DNA of 10,229 bases from an uncultured Bacteroidales bacterium (GTDB lineage: Bacteria > Bacteroidota > Bacteroidia > Bacteroidales > WCHB1-69): the NCBI GenBank assembly GCA_937901455.1, contig CALDIA010000049.1, positions 1 to 10,229 on the forward strand. The letters are read 5' to 3'. Positions 1 through 5,880 of the stretch are shown here, piece by piece (within the stretch, counting starts at the first letter, position 1; every line of letters begins with the position of its first letter). A model generated the notes under the pieces. The model saw only the letters and a list, made by a program, of their open reading frames with translations, did not search any database and was not told where the DNA came from. Made by a program: the position numbers and the translations under genes.

Positions 1-696
1 CGAAGTCTGGACATGAATGAGGCAATTTTTATGGACAGGTCGGTGCAGCGTTCGCAGCCATTCGGCGAGTTCGTTGATGCCGGCGCCGGTTTTGGCGGAA
101 ATGGGGATGATGGTGGCGTCAGGGTTACGCATGAGGATGTTGGCCCGGCATTTCTCCATGTCAAAATCGAAGTATGGGAGGACATCGGTCTTGTTGATGA
201 CGACGAGGTCGCACACGGAGAACATGAGGGGGTACTTGAGGGGCTTGTCGTCGCCTTCGGGCACGGAGAGGATCATCGCGTTGCAGGTGGCGCCGGTGTC
301 GAACTCGGCAGGGCAGACCAAGTTGCCGACATTTTCGAGGATGACGAGATCCACGTTGTCAAGATCCACATTGACGAGCCCCTGGCGGGTCATCTCCGCG
401 TCGAGGTGACACATGCCTCCGGTATGCAGTTGGATTGAAGGCACCCCGGTGGCTTCCTTGACCTTCAACGCATCCACGTCGCTGTCGATGTCGGCCTCCA
501 TCACCGCCACGCGGACTTTGTCCTTAATGCTGTTAATCAGTCGGATGAGTGTCGTTGTCTTGCCGCTGCCGGGCGCCGACATCAGGTTGAGGAGGCACAC
601 TCCCTTCTGCCTCAGTTCGTTCCTGAGGGCGTTTGCGTCCTGCTCATTTTCGGCAAATACGCTTTTTTTGATTTCGATAACCTTAACGTCGTTCAT
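1..696 (-). CDS. hypB: Hydrogenase/nickel maturation GTPase HypB (partial, C-terminal end beyond the left edge)
   Basis: HypB is a cytoplasmic SIMIBI-class GTPase that works with HypA to insert nickel into the large subunit of [NiFe]-hydrogenase. I translated 232 residues from the ATG at 696; the frame is still open at base 1. The P-loop APGSGKT is at residues 41-47, the ENVGNLVCP segment at 121-129, the guanine-specificity motif NKTD at 168-171 and SAK at 199-201. The G-domain metal ligands Cys96-His97 (in GGMCHL) and Cys128 are all present. There is no N-terminal CXXCGC motif or His-rich stretch, so this is a short-type HypB. The gene diverges from the ECF operon and has its own promoter motif at 721-728. 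No other hydrogenase genes are visible; they may lie to the left. Function follows from family knowledge; the motifs are read directly. Confidence 0.95.
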   Translation of the reverse strand, partial: MNDVKVIEIKKSVFAENEQDANALRNELRQKGVCLLNLMSAPGSGKTTTLIRLINSIKDKVRVAVMEADIDSDVDALKVKEATGVPSIQLHTGGMCHLDAEMTRQGLVNVDLDNVDLVILENVGNLVCPAEFDTGATCNAMILSVPEGDDKPLKYPLMFSVCDLVVINKTDVLPYFDFDMEKCRANILMRNPDATIIPISAKTGAGINELAEWLRTLHRPVHKNCLIHVQTS

Positions 697-720
697 TTAT
701 ACTGTTTTCTATTTCGGGTG

Positions 721-747
721 CAAAGGTATAATTTTTTTCGCATCAAA
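721..747 (-). promoter_or_regulatory. Bacteroidetes-type promoter of hypB
   Basis: On the minus strand, TACCTTTG at 721-728 matches the Bacteroidetes -7 consensus TAnnTTTG exactly. A TTTG at 744-747 could be the -33 element, though the 15-nt spacer is a little shorter than usual. The predicted transcript would have a leader of roughly 20 nt before the ATG at 696. No Shine-Dalgarno sequence is present, as is normal in this phylum. Confidence 0.6.
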
Positions 748-832
748 TGTCACCTTTCACCCATCTCGTTCGTTTAACAGTTGAATCGATTCGGTAATTA
801 ACGGAAATGTGTAACCTTAAATAATTATAGTC

Positions 833-1303
833 ATGGATAACGATATTATGGGAATCTTTATGATAATCATCTTAGTAATCAGCTGTTGCGTGGTACTGCC
901 GCTAATGATTGTGTGGCTGACCAACAAACGGAAAAACCACGAAATCGACAAAAAGTCGGAGATTCTGATGGCCCTGTTGGAGAAAAATCCAAATCTCGAT
1001 CCAGTTGAAGTGATGAACAAACTGAATATGTCGCAGGACTCCGACCGCAAGCCGCTGAAACAAAAACTGTTGGAACAACTTTTGACTGGATGCATCTGTC
1101 TGTTGATTGGAATAGTCCTCTTTGTCACCCACCTGTTCGATATGATTTTTTTGGGCAACAAAACGATGGGGGTTGTCGGCGGCGGAGTTACGGCCGCTGT
1201 AGGGATTGCCTATATCATCTACTATTTCGTCAGCAGAAAGATGTTGCAGCGAGAGATTGAGGCGGAAGAGAAACGGATGACCGAACAGCAAATCTCCGAA
1301 TGA
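833..1303 (+). CDS. Small membrane protein, first gene of the ECF operon (DUF6249-like)
   Basis: A 156-residue integral membrane protein of unknown function. Hydrophobic helices lie at about residues 7-29, 85-103 and 111-133. Between the first two is a polar, helical segment of about 55 residues containing NPNLDPVEVMNKLNM. A highly charged tail of about 20 residues (EIEAEEKRMTEQQ) follows the third helix. The overall build resembles the Bacteroidetes DUF6249 membrane proteins often found next to ECF sigma genes; I assign that family from memory of its layout, not from a search. Its TGA (1301-1303) overlaps the ATG of the sigma factor (1300) as ATGA, which points to translational coupling and a shared role. 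It could be a membrane sensor or a co-regulator of the sigma factor. No clear -7 promoter motif was found in the 136-bp gap upstream; TAACCTTA at 812-819 is only a poor match. Confidence 0.8.
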   Translation: MDNDIMGIFMIIILVISCCVVLPLMIVWLTNKRKNHEIDKKSEILMALLEKNPNLDPVEVMNKLNMSQDSDRKPLKQKLLEQLLTGCICLLIGIVLFVTHLFDMIFLGNKTMGVVGGGVTAAVGIAYIIYYFVSRKMLQREIEAEEKRMTEQQISE

Positions 1304-1779
1304 CACGAGAACAATTCATAGCCTTAATTTCGGAGGAGCAGGAGTCTTTGCGGAGATTCCTGCTTGCCCTGTGTGAGGGCGACCGGATGGAGGCGGAGGA
1401 CATCGCGCAGGAGGCGATGGTGAAGGCGTACATCGCGATGGAGCGGTTCGTGGAGCGGGCCAAGTTCGCCACGTGGCTCTTCAAGATCGCCTACAACACC
1501 TTCCTCGACCACCAGCGGTCGGGGTGGAACCGCCGGACGGACTTGGACGCGGCGGAGCAGATGCCGGGCGGCCTGACTGCGGACAGTGCCTACGAATACC
1601 AGGAATTGTACGAGGCTATCGGCACGCTGCCGCTGAAGGAGAAAAGCGCCATCCTGCTGTTCTACGTCAGCGGCTACTCCGTGAAGGAGATTGCGAAAAT
1701 CACAGGTGGATCCCAATTAGCTGTAAAACAACAGCTTTCGAGAGGGAGGGTTAAACTTAGACAAATTTTGGAACGATGA
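1300..1779 (+). CDS. ECF-family RNA polymerase sigma factor (sigma-70 regions 2 and 4)
   Basis: This 159-residue protein has the standard ECF size and the two-domain plan that recruits RNA polymerase to a small regulon. Region 2 spans about residues 14-75, with AEDIAQEAMVKAY (32-44) and FATWLFKIAYNTFLDHQR (56-73) as the core-binding and -10-recognition helices. Region 4 spans about 103-157, with the helix-turn-helix SVKEIAKITGGSQLAVKQQL (127-146) followed by SRGRVKLRQIL. A linker of about 27 residues replaces region 3. The start ATG overlaps the upstream stop, and its own TGA (1777-1779) overlaps the downstream ATG (1776), so all three genes appear translationally coupled. Codon use in the first two thirds is rich in G/C third positions, less so near the 3' end. 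The regulon cannot be inferred; there is no neighbouring FecR or SusC/TonB receptor, so this is not the usual iron or glycan uptake arrangement. Confidence 0.95.
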   Translation: MTREQFIALISEEQESLRRFLLALCEGDRMEAEDIAQEAMVKAYIAMERFVERAKFATWLFKIAYNTFLDHQRSGWNRRTDLDAAEQMPGGLTADSAYEYQELYEAIGTLPLKEKSAILLFYVSGYSVKEIAKITGGSQLAVKQQLSRGRVKLRQILER

Positions 1780-2165
1780 AAGAGACCAACATAGAAGACC
1801 TTTTCGCCCAATACCAGCCAAACATGGGCGACCGCAACGAATATTTAGAGAAGCTTTCCAAGAAGTTAGAGGCGGCGGAATATGCGAAACGGTATCGTGA
1901 GGCGCAGACGAAGCGTTACCGCCGGATGATGGTGGCCGTGTTCTTGTCGGGCACCGTCACGGGCGCCATCGGCATCGTGCTCGTGCTGCTGCACCCGCAA
2001 TGGCTGTTACCGGCGCAGACCGTCTCCGTCGATGTGCCCTTCCCCGCATTCTCGATGCTCCCGAAAGTGCTGCTGTTGCTTGCTATATGCTTTGTGAGCT
2101 TGTGTATCACGGGGTTGGTGCGGAAGATCAGTGATTGCTACGAAGCGACATGGCAACGGTCATAG
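1776..2165 (+). CDS. Two-helix membrane protein downstream of the ECF sigma factor, candidate anti-sigma factor
   Basis: A 129-residue protein with an N-terminal cytoplasmic part of about 50 residues, charged and helical (EYLEKLSKKLEAAEYAKRY at 22-40, then a basic KRYRR at 46-50). Transmembrane helices are predicted at about 51-72 and 95-115, joined by a loop of about 22 residues. Its ATG overlaps the sigma stop codon. The position, the coupling and the soluble helical N-terminus followed by membrane anchors are what one expects of an anti-sigma factor that holds the sigma factor at the membrane. It has neither a ZAS zinc motif (HXXXCXXC) nor a FecR domain, so this role is inferred from context only. 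The last residues (CYEATWQRS) are hydrophilic. Transcription probably ends at the hairpin at 2254-2296. Confidence 0.8.
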   Translation: MKETNIEDLFAQYQPNMGDRNEYLEKLSKKLEAAEYAKRYREAQTKRYRRMMVAVFLSGTVTGAIGIVLVLLHPQWLLPAQTVSVDVPFPAFSMLPKVLLLLAICFVSLCITGLVRKISDCYEATWQRS

Positions 2166-2253
2166 CCACCATACACAAAGACGGTGCCATTCGCAAAGAA
2201 CTGTCCAACAGCAGAAACGCACTGACATCCACCAAGGGAATCCAGCGCTATAA

Positions 2254-2296
2254 AAAAAACTTTTGCCCGACATTCAGTGCCGGGCAAAAGTTTTTT
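2254..2296. terminator. Bidirectional intrinsic terminator between converging genes
   Basis: A perfect 16-bp inverted repeat (2254-2269 with 2281-2296) surrounds an 11-nt loop. The stem core CTTTTGCCCG pairs with CGGGCAAAAG and is flanked by an A run on the left (2252-2259) and a T run on the right (2291-2296), so it has a U-tract in either direction. It lies 88 nt after the last gene of the ECF operon and 20 nt after the ferritin stop codon, so it can serve both. Confidence 0.92.
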
Positions 2297-2316
2297 GTGG
2301 AACGTTTTTCGGACAG

Positions 2317-2802
2317 TTAGCGTTTGGAGAGGCTTTTGTCGAACATGAAGAAGGCAGCCTTGTCATCGCCGACGCACTTCATCGCATCGATGAGTTCCTG
2401 GGCATTCTCCTCCTCCTCAACCTGCTCGGTCACATACCATTGCAGGAAGATGGTGGTGGCATAGTCTTTCTCCTTGGTGGCCAGGGCATAGAGGTCGTGG
2501 ATGAGACCGGTCACGACTTTCTCGTGCTTGAGGGTCTCCTCGAACATGTCGAGCGGCGACTTCCACGAGGTCGGGAACTTGTCGATGGCTTTGAGCTCCA
2601 CCCGGGCCTGCTGGCTTTCAAGGTAGTGAATGAATTTGAATGCATGCTCCATTTCCTCATCGTACTGCTTGCGGAACCAGTGGGCGATGCCCTTGTATCC
2701 TTTGTTCGAAGCGTCCATGGACATGGCCAAATAGAGATAAGCGGACCACATTTCCGCGTTGATTTGGGCGTTGACAGCCTCTTGCATTTTCACACTAATC
2801 AT
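2317..2802 (-). CDS. ftnA: Bacterial non-heme ferritin (ferroxidase iron store)
   Basis: A 161-residue subunit of the 24-mer cytoplasmic ferritin cage, which oxidises Fe(II) with oxygen or peroxide and stores the ferric mineral. The ferroxidase ligands fall at the same numbers as in E. coli FtnA: Glu17, Glu50 and His53 (in EEMEH), Glu94, Gln127 and Glu130. This agreement in numbering also supports the ATG at 2802 over the Met at residue 6. The four-helix bundle is continuous and of normal length, and there is no heme-binding Met typical of bacterioferritin. The gene is monocistronic: the terminator at 2254-2296 follows the stop codon and a promoter motif at 2859-2866 precedes it. A 14-bp palindrome at 2840-2853 may allow iron- or oxidant-responsive control. 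Confidence 0.97.
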   Translation of the reverse strand: MISVKMQEAVNAQINAEMWSAYLYLAMSMDASNKGYKGIAHWFRKQYDEEMEHAFKFIHYLESQQARVELKAIDKFPTSWKSPLDMFEETLKHEKVVTGLIHDLYALATKEKDYATTIFLQWYVTEQVEEEENAQELIDAMKCVGDDKAAFFMFDKSLSKR

Positions 2803-2839
2803 GATAAGAATATTTAATTGTTTGACTATAAATGAACTG

Positions 2840-2853
2840 TACTAAATTTAGTA
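2840..2853. promoter_or_regulatory. 14-bp perfect palindrome at the ferritin transcription start (possible operator)
   Basis: TACTAAATTTAGTA is self-complementary over 14 bases. It begins 6 nt downstream of the ferritin -7 motif on the transcribed side, so it would overlap or directly follow the start of transcription. That is a common place for a repressor dimer. The binding protein is unknown; the role is inferred from symmetry and position. Confidence 0.5.
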
Positions 2854-2858
2854 GTCCG

Positions 2859-2866
2859 CAAAGATA
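2859..2866 (-). promoter_or_regulatory. Promoter -7 motif of the ferritin gene
   Basis: TATCTTTG on the minus strand matches TAnnTTTG exactly and lies 56 nt before the ferritin ATG. No TTTG or TTG is found at the usual -33 distance, so the promoter may depend on an activator. Confidence 0.6.
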
Positions 2867-3013
2867 TTCTTTTTTTGGGTGACAGACCTCCTGTTGTGTG
2901 ATTTTTTTTGAAACCGAGCCAAGAAATCCATCCGATTATACAGCGACAACACGATGGACGGGCGAAGCCAGAAGAAGGCCTGCACGTTCATAAGAAGCAT
3001 CCGGGTTGTTGGC

Positions 3014-3073
3014 AAAACCAAGGAATCGACTCCGTGATTTTCGGTAAAATCATGGAATTGATTCCTTGATTTT
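3014..3073. repeat. 28-nt imperfect inverted repeat, part of a 32-bp-period palindromic array
   Basis: Arms 3014-3041 and 3046-3073 match at 24 of 28 positions around a 4-nt loop (CGGT), and all four mismatches are transitions. The same DNA is also a direct repeat: 3022-3053 and 3054-3085 match at 24 of 32 positions, each opening with GGAATYGAYTCC, which is nearly self-complementary. GGAAT recurs a third time at 3086, exactly one period on. It ends about 20 nt before the promoter of the AAA ATPase gene, so an operator is the most likely use. A short repetitive element is the main alternative. Confidence 0.8.
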
Positions 3074-3105
3074 TGGAAAATTCGCGGAATAACGAATCTT
3101 TATTG

Positions 3106-3113
3106 TATCTTTG
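3106..3113 (+). promoter_or_regulatory. Promoter -7 motif of the AAA ATPase gene
   Basis: TATCTTTG matches TAnnTTTG exactly and lies 21 nt before the ATG at 3135. It overlaps a possible TTG start at 3111, which argues against that start because translation cannot begin inside the -7 element. No clear -33 TTTG is seen at the normal spacing. Confidence 0.65.
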
Positions 3114-3134
3114 CAGCGCAAAAAAAGATTGGAT

Positions 3135-3800
3135 ATGATACACCGTTTACTACAGGATGAGATTCATAGACAGCTGTTTAAGGGCAAAGCCATCATCCTT
3201 TTAGGCTGTAGGCAGACAGGGAAAACTTGTCTGCTGCACGCGCTTTTCCCCAATGAGGAAAATGTCGTATGGCTAAATGGGGACGACCCCGGGGTGCAGT
3301 CGTTGGTGTCAGAGATCAACACCGACCAATGGCGCATCGTTATGGGTTCAAAAAAGATACTCGTCATTGACGAAGCGCAACAAATCAACAACATCGGATT
3401 GAGGATGAAACTTGTGACGGACTATTTGAAGGACGTGCAGTTAGTTGCAACCGGCAGTTCCGCATTCGAACTTGCCAACCGCCTGAACGAGCCGCTGACG
3501 GGACGTAAATGGGAATACAAGATTTATCCGTTGTCCTTTCGGGAGATGGTGGATGAGCATGGCTTTATCAGTGAACGCAACTTGTTGTCCCACAGGCTTG
3601 TGTATGGATATTATCCTGAGGTGGTGACCTCGCCCGGCGATGAGCAAAGAGTGTTAAGGACACTGACCGACAGCTATCTGTACAAAGATGTACTTACTTT
3701 TGGCGGCATCAAGAAACACGACAAGTTGACCATCCTGCTTCGAGCATTGGCCTACCAAACAGGTTCGCAGGTCAGTTATTCGGAATGCGCCACCGCTTGA
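3135..3800 (+). pseudogene. AAA_14/DUF4143 ATPase, truncated in its C-terminal half
   Basis: Reading from ATG 3135 gives 221 residues. The opening MIHRLLQDEIHRQLFKGKAIILLG is the usual start of this family. Walker A GCRQTGKT is at residues 24-31, Walker B ILVIDEAQ at 75-82, the sensor-like VATGSSAFEL at 104-113 and LTGR at 121-124. The DUF4143 part begins with HRLVYGYYPEVV (153-164) and YLYKDVL (181-187), then stops after SQVSYSE (211-217) with four unrelated residues and TGA. Complete members have about 380-400 residues, so most of DUF4143 (the winged-helix and nuclease-like part) is missing. The family is abundant and multi-copy in Bacteroidales genomes, and its function is poorly known. 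The break coincides with the break of the DUF1294 gene on the other strand, pointing to one deletion or a chimeric join. The ATPase domain itself is intact, so a short product is possible. Confidence 0.88.
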
Positions 3801-3897
3801 ACTGCGATTTCCATTTGTCGATACCATACGCAAAGAAAGCGGCAACATTGACGATAGCCAAATAAATCAGAATTATATGCTTTAAAGACAAGGACAT
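3772..3897 (-). pseudogene. DUF1294 membrane protein, N-terminal remnant
   Basis: Reading from ATG 3897 on the minus strand gives 41 residues ending at TGA 3772-3774. A membrane helix (IILIYLAIVNVAAFFAYG, about residues 8-25) is followed by GIDKWKSQFKRWRIP (25-39). This is the characteristic DUF1294 opening, a helix followed by DKxxA/S and the WRIPE motif. Intact members have about 85-95 residues with two or three more helices; here homology stops after RWRIP, where the sequence becomes that of the AAA ATPase on the opposite strand. The start lies 50 nt after the ABC-F stop on the same strand, so it was probably the last gene of that operon. The fragment lacks the rest of the fold and is unlikely to work. 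The family assignment is from motif recognition, not from a search. Confidence 0.75.
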
Positions 3898-3947
3898 AAT
3901 CACTATTCAAGAAATGCCATTCCGTCACGCGACACTGGGTCTTTCCT

Positions 3948-5870
3948 CTACTCGCTCAACTCCAGCCACTCCATCTCTTTTTCCTCCAGCTTTTCCTTCA
4001 CTTCTTGATACGACCTATAGAGAGAGCCATCGGCAATTTCGTTGGCATAGGTAGCACTATCTGACAGTTTATCCTCTATGTCATGCAGTTGCAGTTGCAG
4101 TATCTCCATTTCGCTTTCCAATTTGTGCAGGCGGTTCTTCTTCTTACGATCAGCCGCTTCCTGCGCCTTGCGCTGCTCGTAAATTTCCTTGTTGCTGGAA
4201 AAAGTTTTTATCCCGCCACTGGAAGAAACCGCCATATTGCGCTGCAGCTCATTGAGTGTCTCAATTTTACGCTGCTGCAAAAAATCATAGACATCGCCTG
4301 TATAGCCACGCAACTGCTTGTCTTTGAACTCATACGTCTTGGTAGATAGTCCTTGCAAGAAATCACGGTCGTGTGAGACAAGAATCAGACTACCCTCATA
4401 TTGGAGCAGGGCGTTTTTGAGTACATCCTTGGAGGGCATGTCGAGATGATTGGTGGGCTCATCGAGAATGAGCAGGTTAAAGGGCGAGAGCAGCAGTTTG
4501 GCCAAGGCCAACCGCGCTTTCTCACCACCGGAGAGCACTTTCACTTTTTTCTCGGTAGCCTCCGTATCAAACAAGAAACTGCCGAGTATAGTTCTTATCT
4601 TGGGACGTATGTCGCCCACAGCCACATCGTCAATGGTTTCGAAGACGGTCTTTTCGGGATCCAGCAGTTTGGCCTGGTTTTGGGCATAGTAGCCAATCAC
4701 CACCTGATAGCCGAGTTCCAACGTTCCGCCCTGCGGGGGCAATTCGCCTACAATAGCCTTCACCATGGTGGACTTGCCTTCACCGTTGCGCCCTACAAAA
4801 GCCACGCGTTCGCCACGCTCCAAGTGAAAATCAATTTTATCTAATACATTGATAGGGCCATAGCCCAATGACAATCCTTTGGCATCCACCACCATACGGC
4901 CTGAATGCGGTGCAGGCGGAAACTTGAACGTGATGGAACTACTATCGTAGTCATCAATCTCCACGCGCTCCATCTTCTCGAGCATCTTGATACGGCTCTG
5001 TACCTGACGCGCCTTGGTAGCCTTGTAGCGGAAGCGCTCTATGAAGCGTTCTATCTGTGCAATCTGTTGCTGCTGGTTTTCATAGGCGGCCTGCTGGTGT
5101 TCGATACGCTCCAAACGCTGCTCCACATACTGCGAATAACTGCATTTGTAGTCCTGGATAGTCCCGCAGGTAATCTCGACCGTCCGATTCGTCACGCGAT
5201 CCAGGAAGGCACGGTCGTGGGAGACAAGAATAACACTGCCACTGTAGTTGGCCAAATAGTCCTCCAGCCATTGGATGGATTCAATGTCGAGATGGTTGGT
5301 AGGCTCATCGAGGAGGACAATTTCCGGTTTCTGCAACAGGATCTTGGTCAGGCAGACACGCATCTGCCAGCCGTTGCTGAACTCGGCCATGGGACGATGG
5401 AAGTCAGCACGTTTGAAGCCCATGCCTGTGAGCACTTTCTCCGCCTCGCCCTCGATAGTGTTTCCGCCCAGATGCTGATGACGGTCGTTGGCATCCGACA
5501 ACTGTTGTGCCAATTGTGCATACTCTTCTGATTCATAATCGGTTCGCTCAGAAAGTTCGCAGGTAAGCCGTTGGATTTTGTTTTCCAGCTCTTTCACTTC
5601 CACAAAAGCCGACATAGTCTCTTCCCAAACAGTCTTGTAGGATGTTTCGGCCAGTTCTTGGGGCAAATATCCTGTTTTATAGCCTGTAGTGATGACCATC
5701 GAGCCAGCAGTCGGTTCCATCTCTCGGTGGATAATCTTGAGCAAGGTAGATTTACCTGCTCCGTTATGACCTACCAAGCCGATACGGTCGCGGTCGCCCG
5801 CCACAAATGAGATGTCTTTAAATAGATAGTCGCCAGTAAAGTTAACCGATAGTTTATTGATTTGAATCAT
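3948..5870 (-). CDS. ABC-F family ATPase (ribosome-associated, soluble twin-ABC protein)
   Basis: A 640-residue protein with two ABC domains and no membrane segments, the plan of ABC-F proteins that act at the ribosomal E site as translation factors or, in some branches, protect against antibiotics. Domain 1 has Walker A GHNGAGKST (34-42), a degenerate signature FSNGWQMR (164-171), Walker B VLLDEP (185-190) and SHDR. A charged linker (about 245-305, ending in RYKATKARQVQSRIKMLEKM) is the inter-domain P-site tRNA-interaction motif. Domain 2 has Walker A GRNGEGKST (360-368), signature LSGGEKAR (446-453), Walker B LILDEP (467-472) and SHDR. A coiled-coil tail occupies about 560-636. The start at 5870 (MIQINKL) is chosen because domain 1 begins there; an upstream in-frame ATG at 5912 would overlap the acyltransferase gene and add 14 unrelated residues. 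It follows that gene by 10 nt. I do not assign a subfamily or resistance role. Confidence 0.95.
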   Translation of the reverse strand: MIQINKLSVNFTGDYLFKDISFVAGDRDRIGLVGHNGAGKSTLLKIIHREMEPTAGSMVITTGYKTGYLPQELAETSYKTVWEETMSAFVEVKELENKIQRLTCELSERTDYESEEYAQLAQQLSDANDRHQHLGGNTIEGEAEKVLTGMGFKRADFHRPMAEFSNGWQMRVCLTKILLQKPEIVLLDEPTNHLDIESIQWLEDYLANYSGSVILVSHDRAFLDRVTNRTVEITCGTIQDYKCSYSQYVEQRLERIEHQQAAYENQQQQIAQIERFIERFRYKATKARQVQSRIKMLEKMERVEIDDYDSSSITFKFPPAPHSGRMVVDAKGLSLGYGPINVLDKIDFHLERGERVAFVGRNGEGKSTMVKAIVGELPPQGGTLELGYQVVIGYYAQNQAKLLDPEKTVFETIDDVAVGDIRPKIRTILGSFLFDTEATEKKVKVLSGGEKARLALAKLLLSPFNLLILDEPTNHLDMPSKDVLKNALLQYEGSLILVSHDRDFLQGLSTKTYEFKDKQLRGYTGDVYDFLQQRKIETLNELQRNMAVSSSGGIKTFSSNKEIYEQRKAQEAADRKKKNRLHKLESEMEILQLQLHDIEDKLSDSATYANEIADGSLYRSYQEVKEKLEEKEMEWLELSE

Positions 5871-5880
5871 CTTAAGTCTT

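Larger units (their letters stand above)
2803..3134. other. Intergenic region between divergent ferritin and AAA ATPase genes
   Basis: This stretch of about 330 bases holds no convincing gene. From left to right it contains the ferritin leader, a 14-bp palindrome (2840-2853), the ferritin -7 motif (2859-2866), about 150 bases without recognisable elements (2867-3013), the palindromic repeat (3014-3085) and the ATPase promoter motif (3106-3113). A 50-codon minus-strand open frame at 2848-3000 runs through the ferritin promoter and has no recognisable family, so I do not call it. Confidence 0.7.

Noticed and set aside
13..438. 141-codon plus-strand frame opposite hypB
   Set aside because: It is antisense to the HypB GTPase motifs and shows no domain of its own.
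812..819. TAACCTTA as a -7 promoter box for the ECF operon
   Set aside because: It matches only four of the six fixed positions of TAnnTTTG and has no TTTG at -33 distance, so I do not list it as a promoter.
2150..2320. 56-codon plus-strand frame from ATG 2150, overlapping the end of the last ECF-operon gene
   Set aside because: It reads straight through the strong terminator hairpin at 2254-2296 and into the ferritin stop region, with no recognisable family; a terminator inside a coding region is unlikely.
2263..2817. 184-codon plus-strand frame opposite ferritin
   Set aside because: It is the antisense of a gene with every ferroxidase ligand conserved; its composition is that of a shadow frame.
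2848..3000. 50-codon minus-strand frame (MLLMNVQAFFWL...) upstream of ferritin
   Set aside because: It covers the ferritin -7 motif and most of the operator palindrome, matches no family I know and is not the missing DUF1294 C-terminus.
3111..3134. TTG start of the AAA ATPase at 3111
   Set aside because: It lies inside the TATCTTTG promoter motif and adds eight residues not expected in the family; ATG 3135 begins the conserved N-terminus.
4905..5531. 208-codon plus-strand frame opposite the ABC-F gene
   Set aside because: It is antisense to intact ABC motifs and has no family features of its own.
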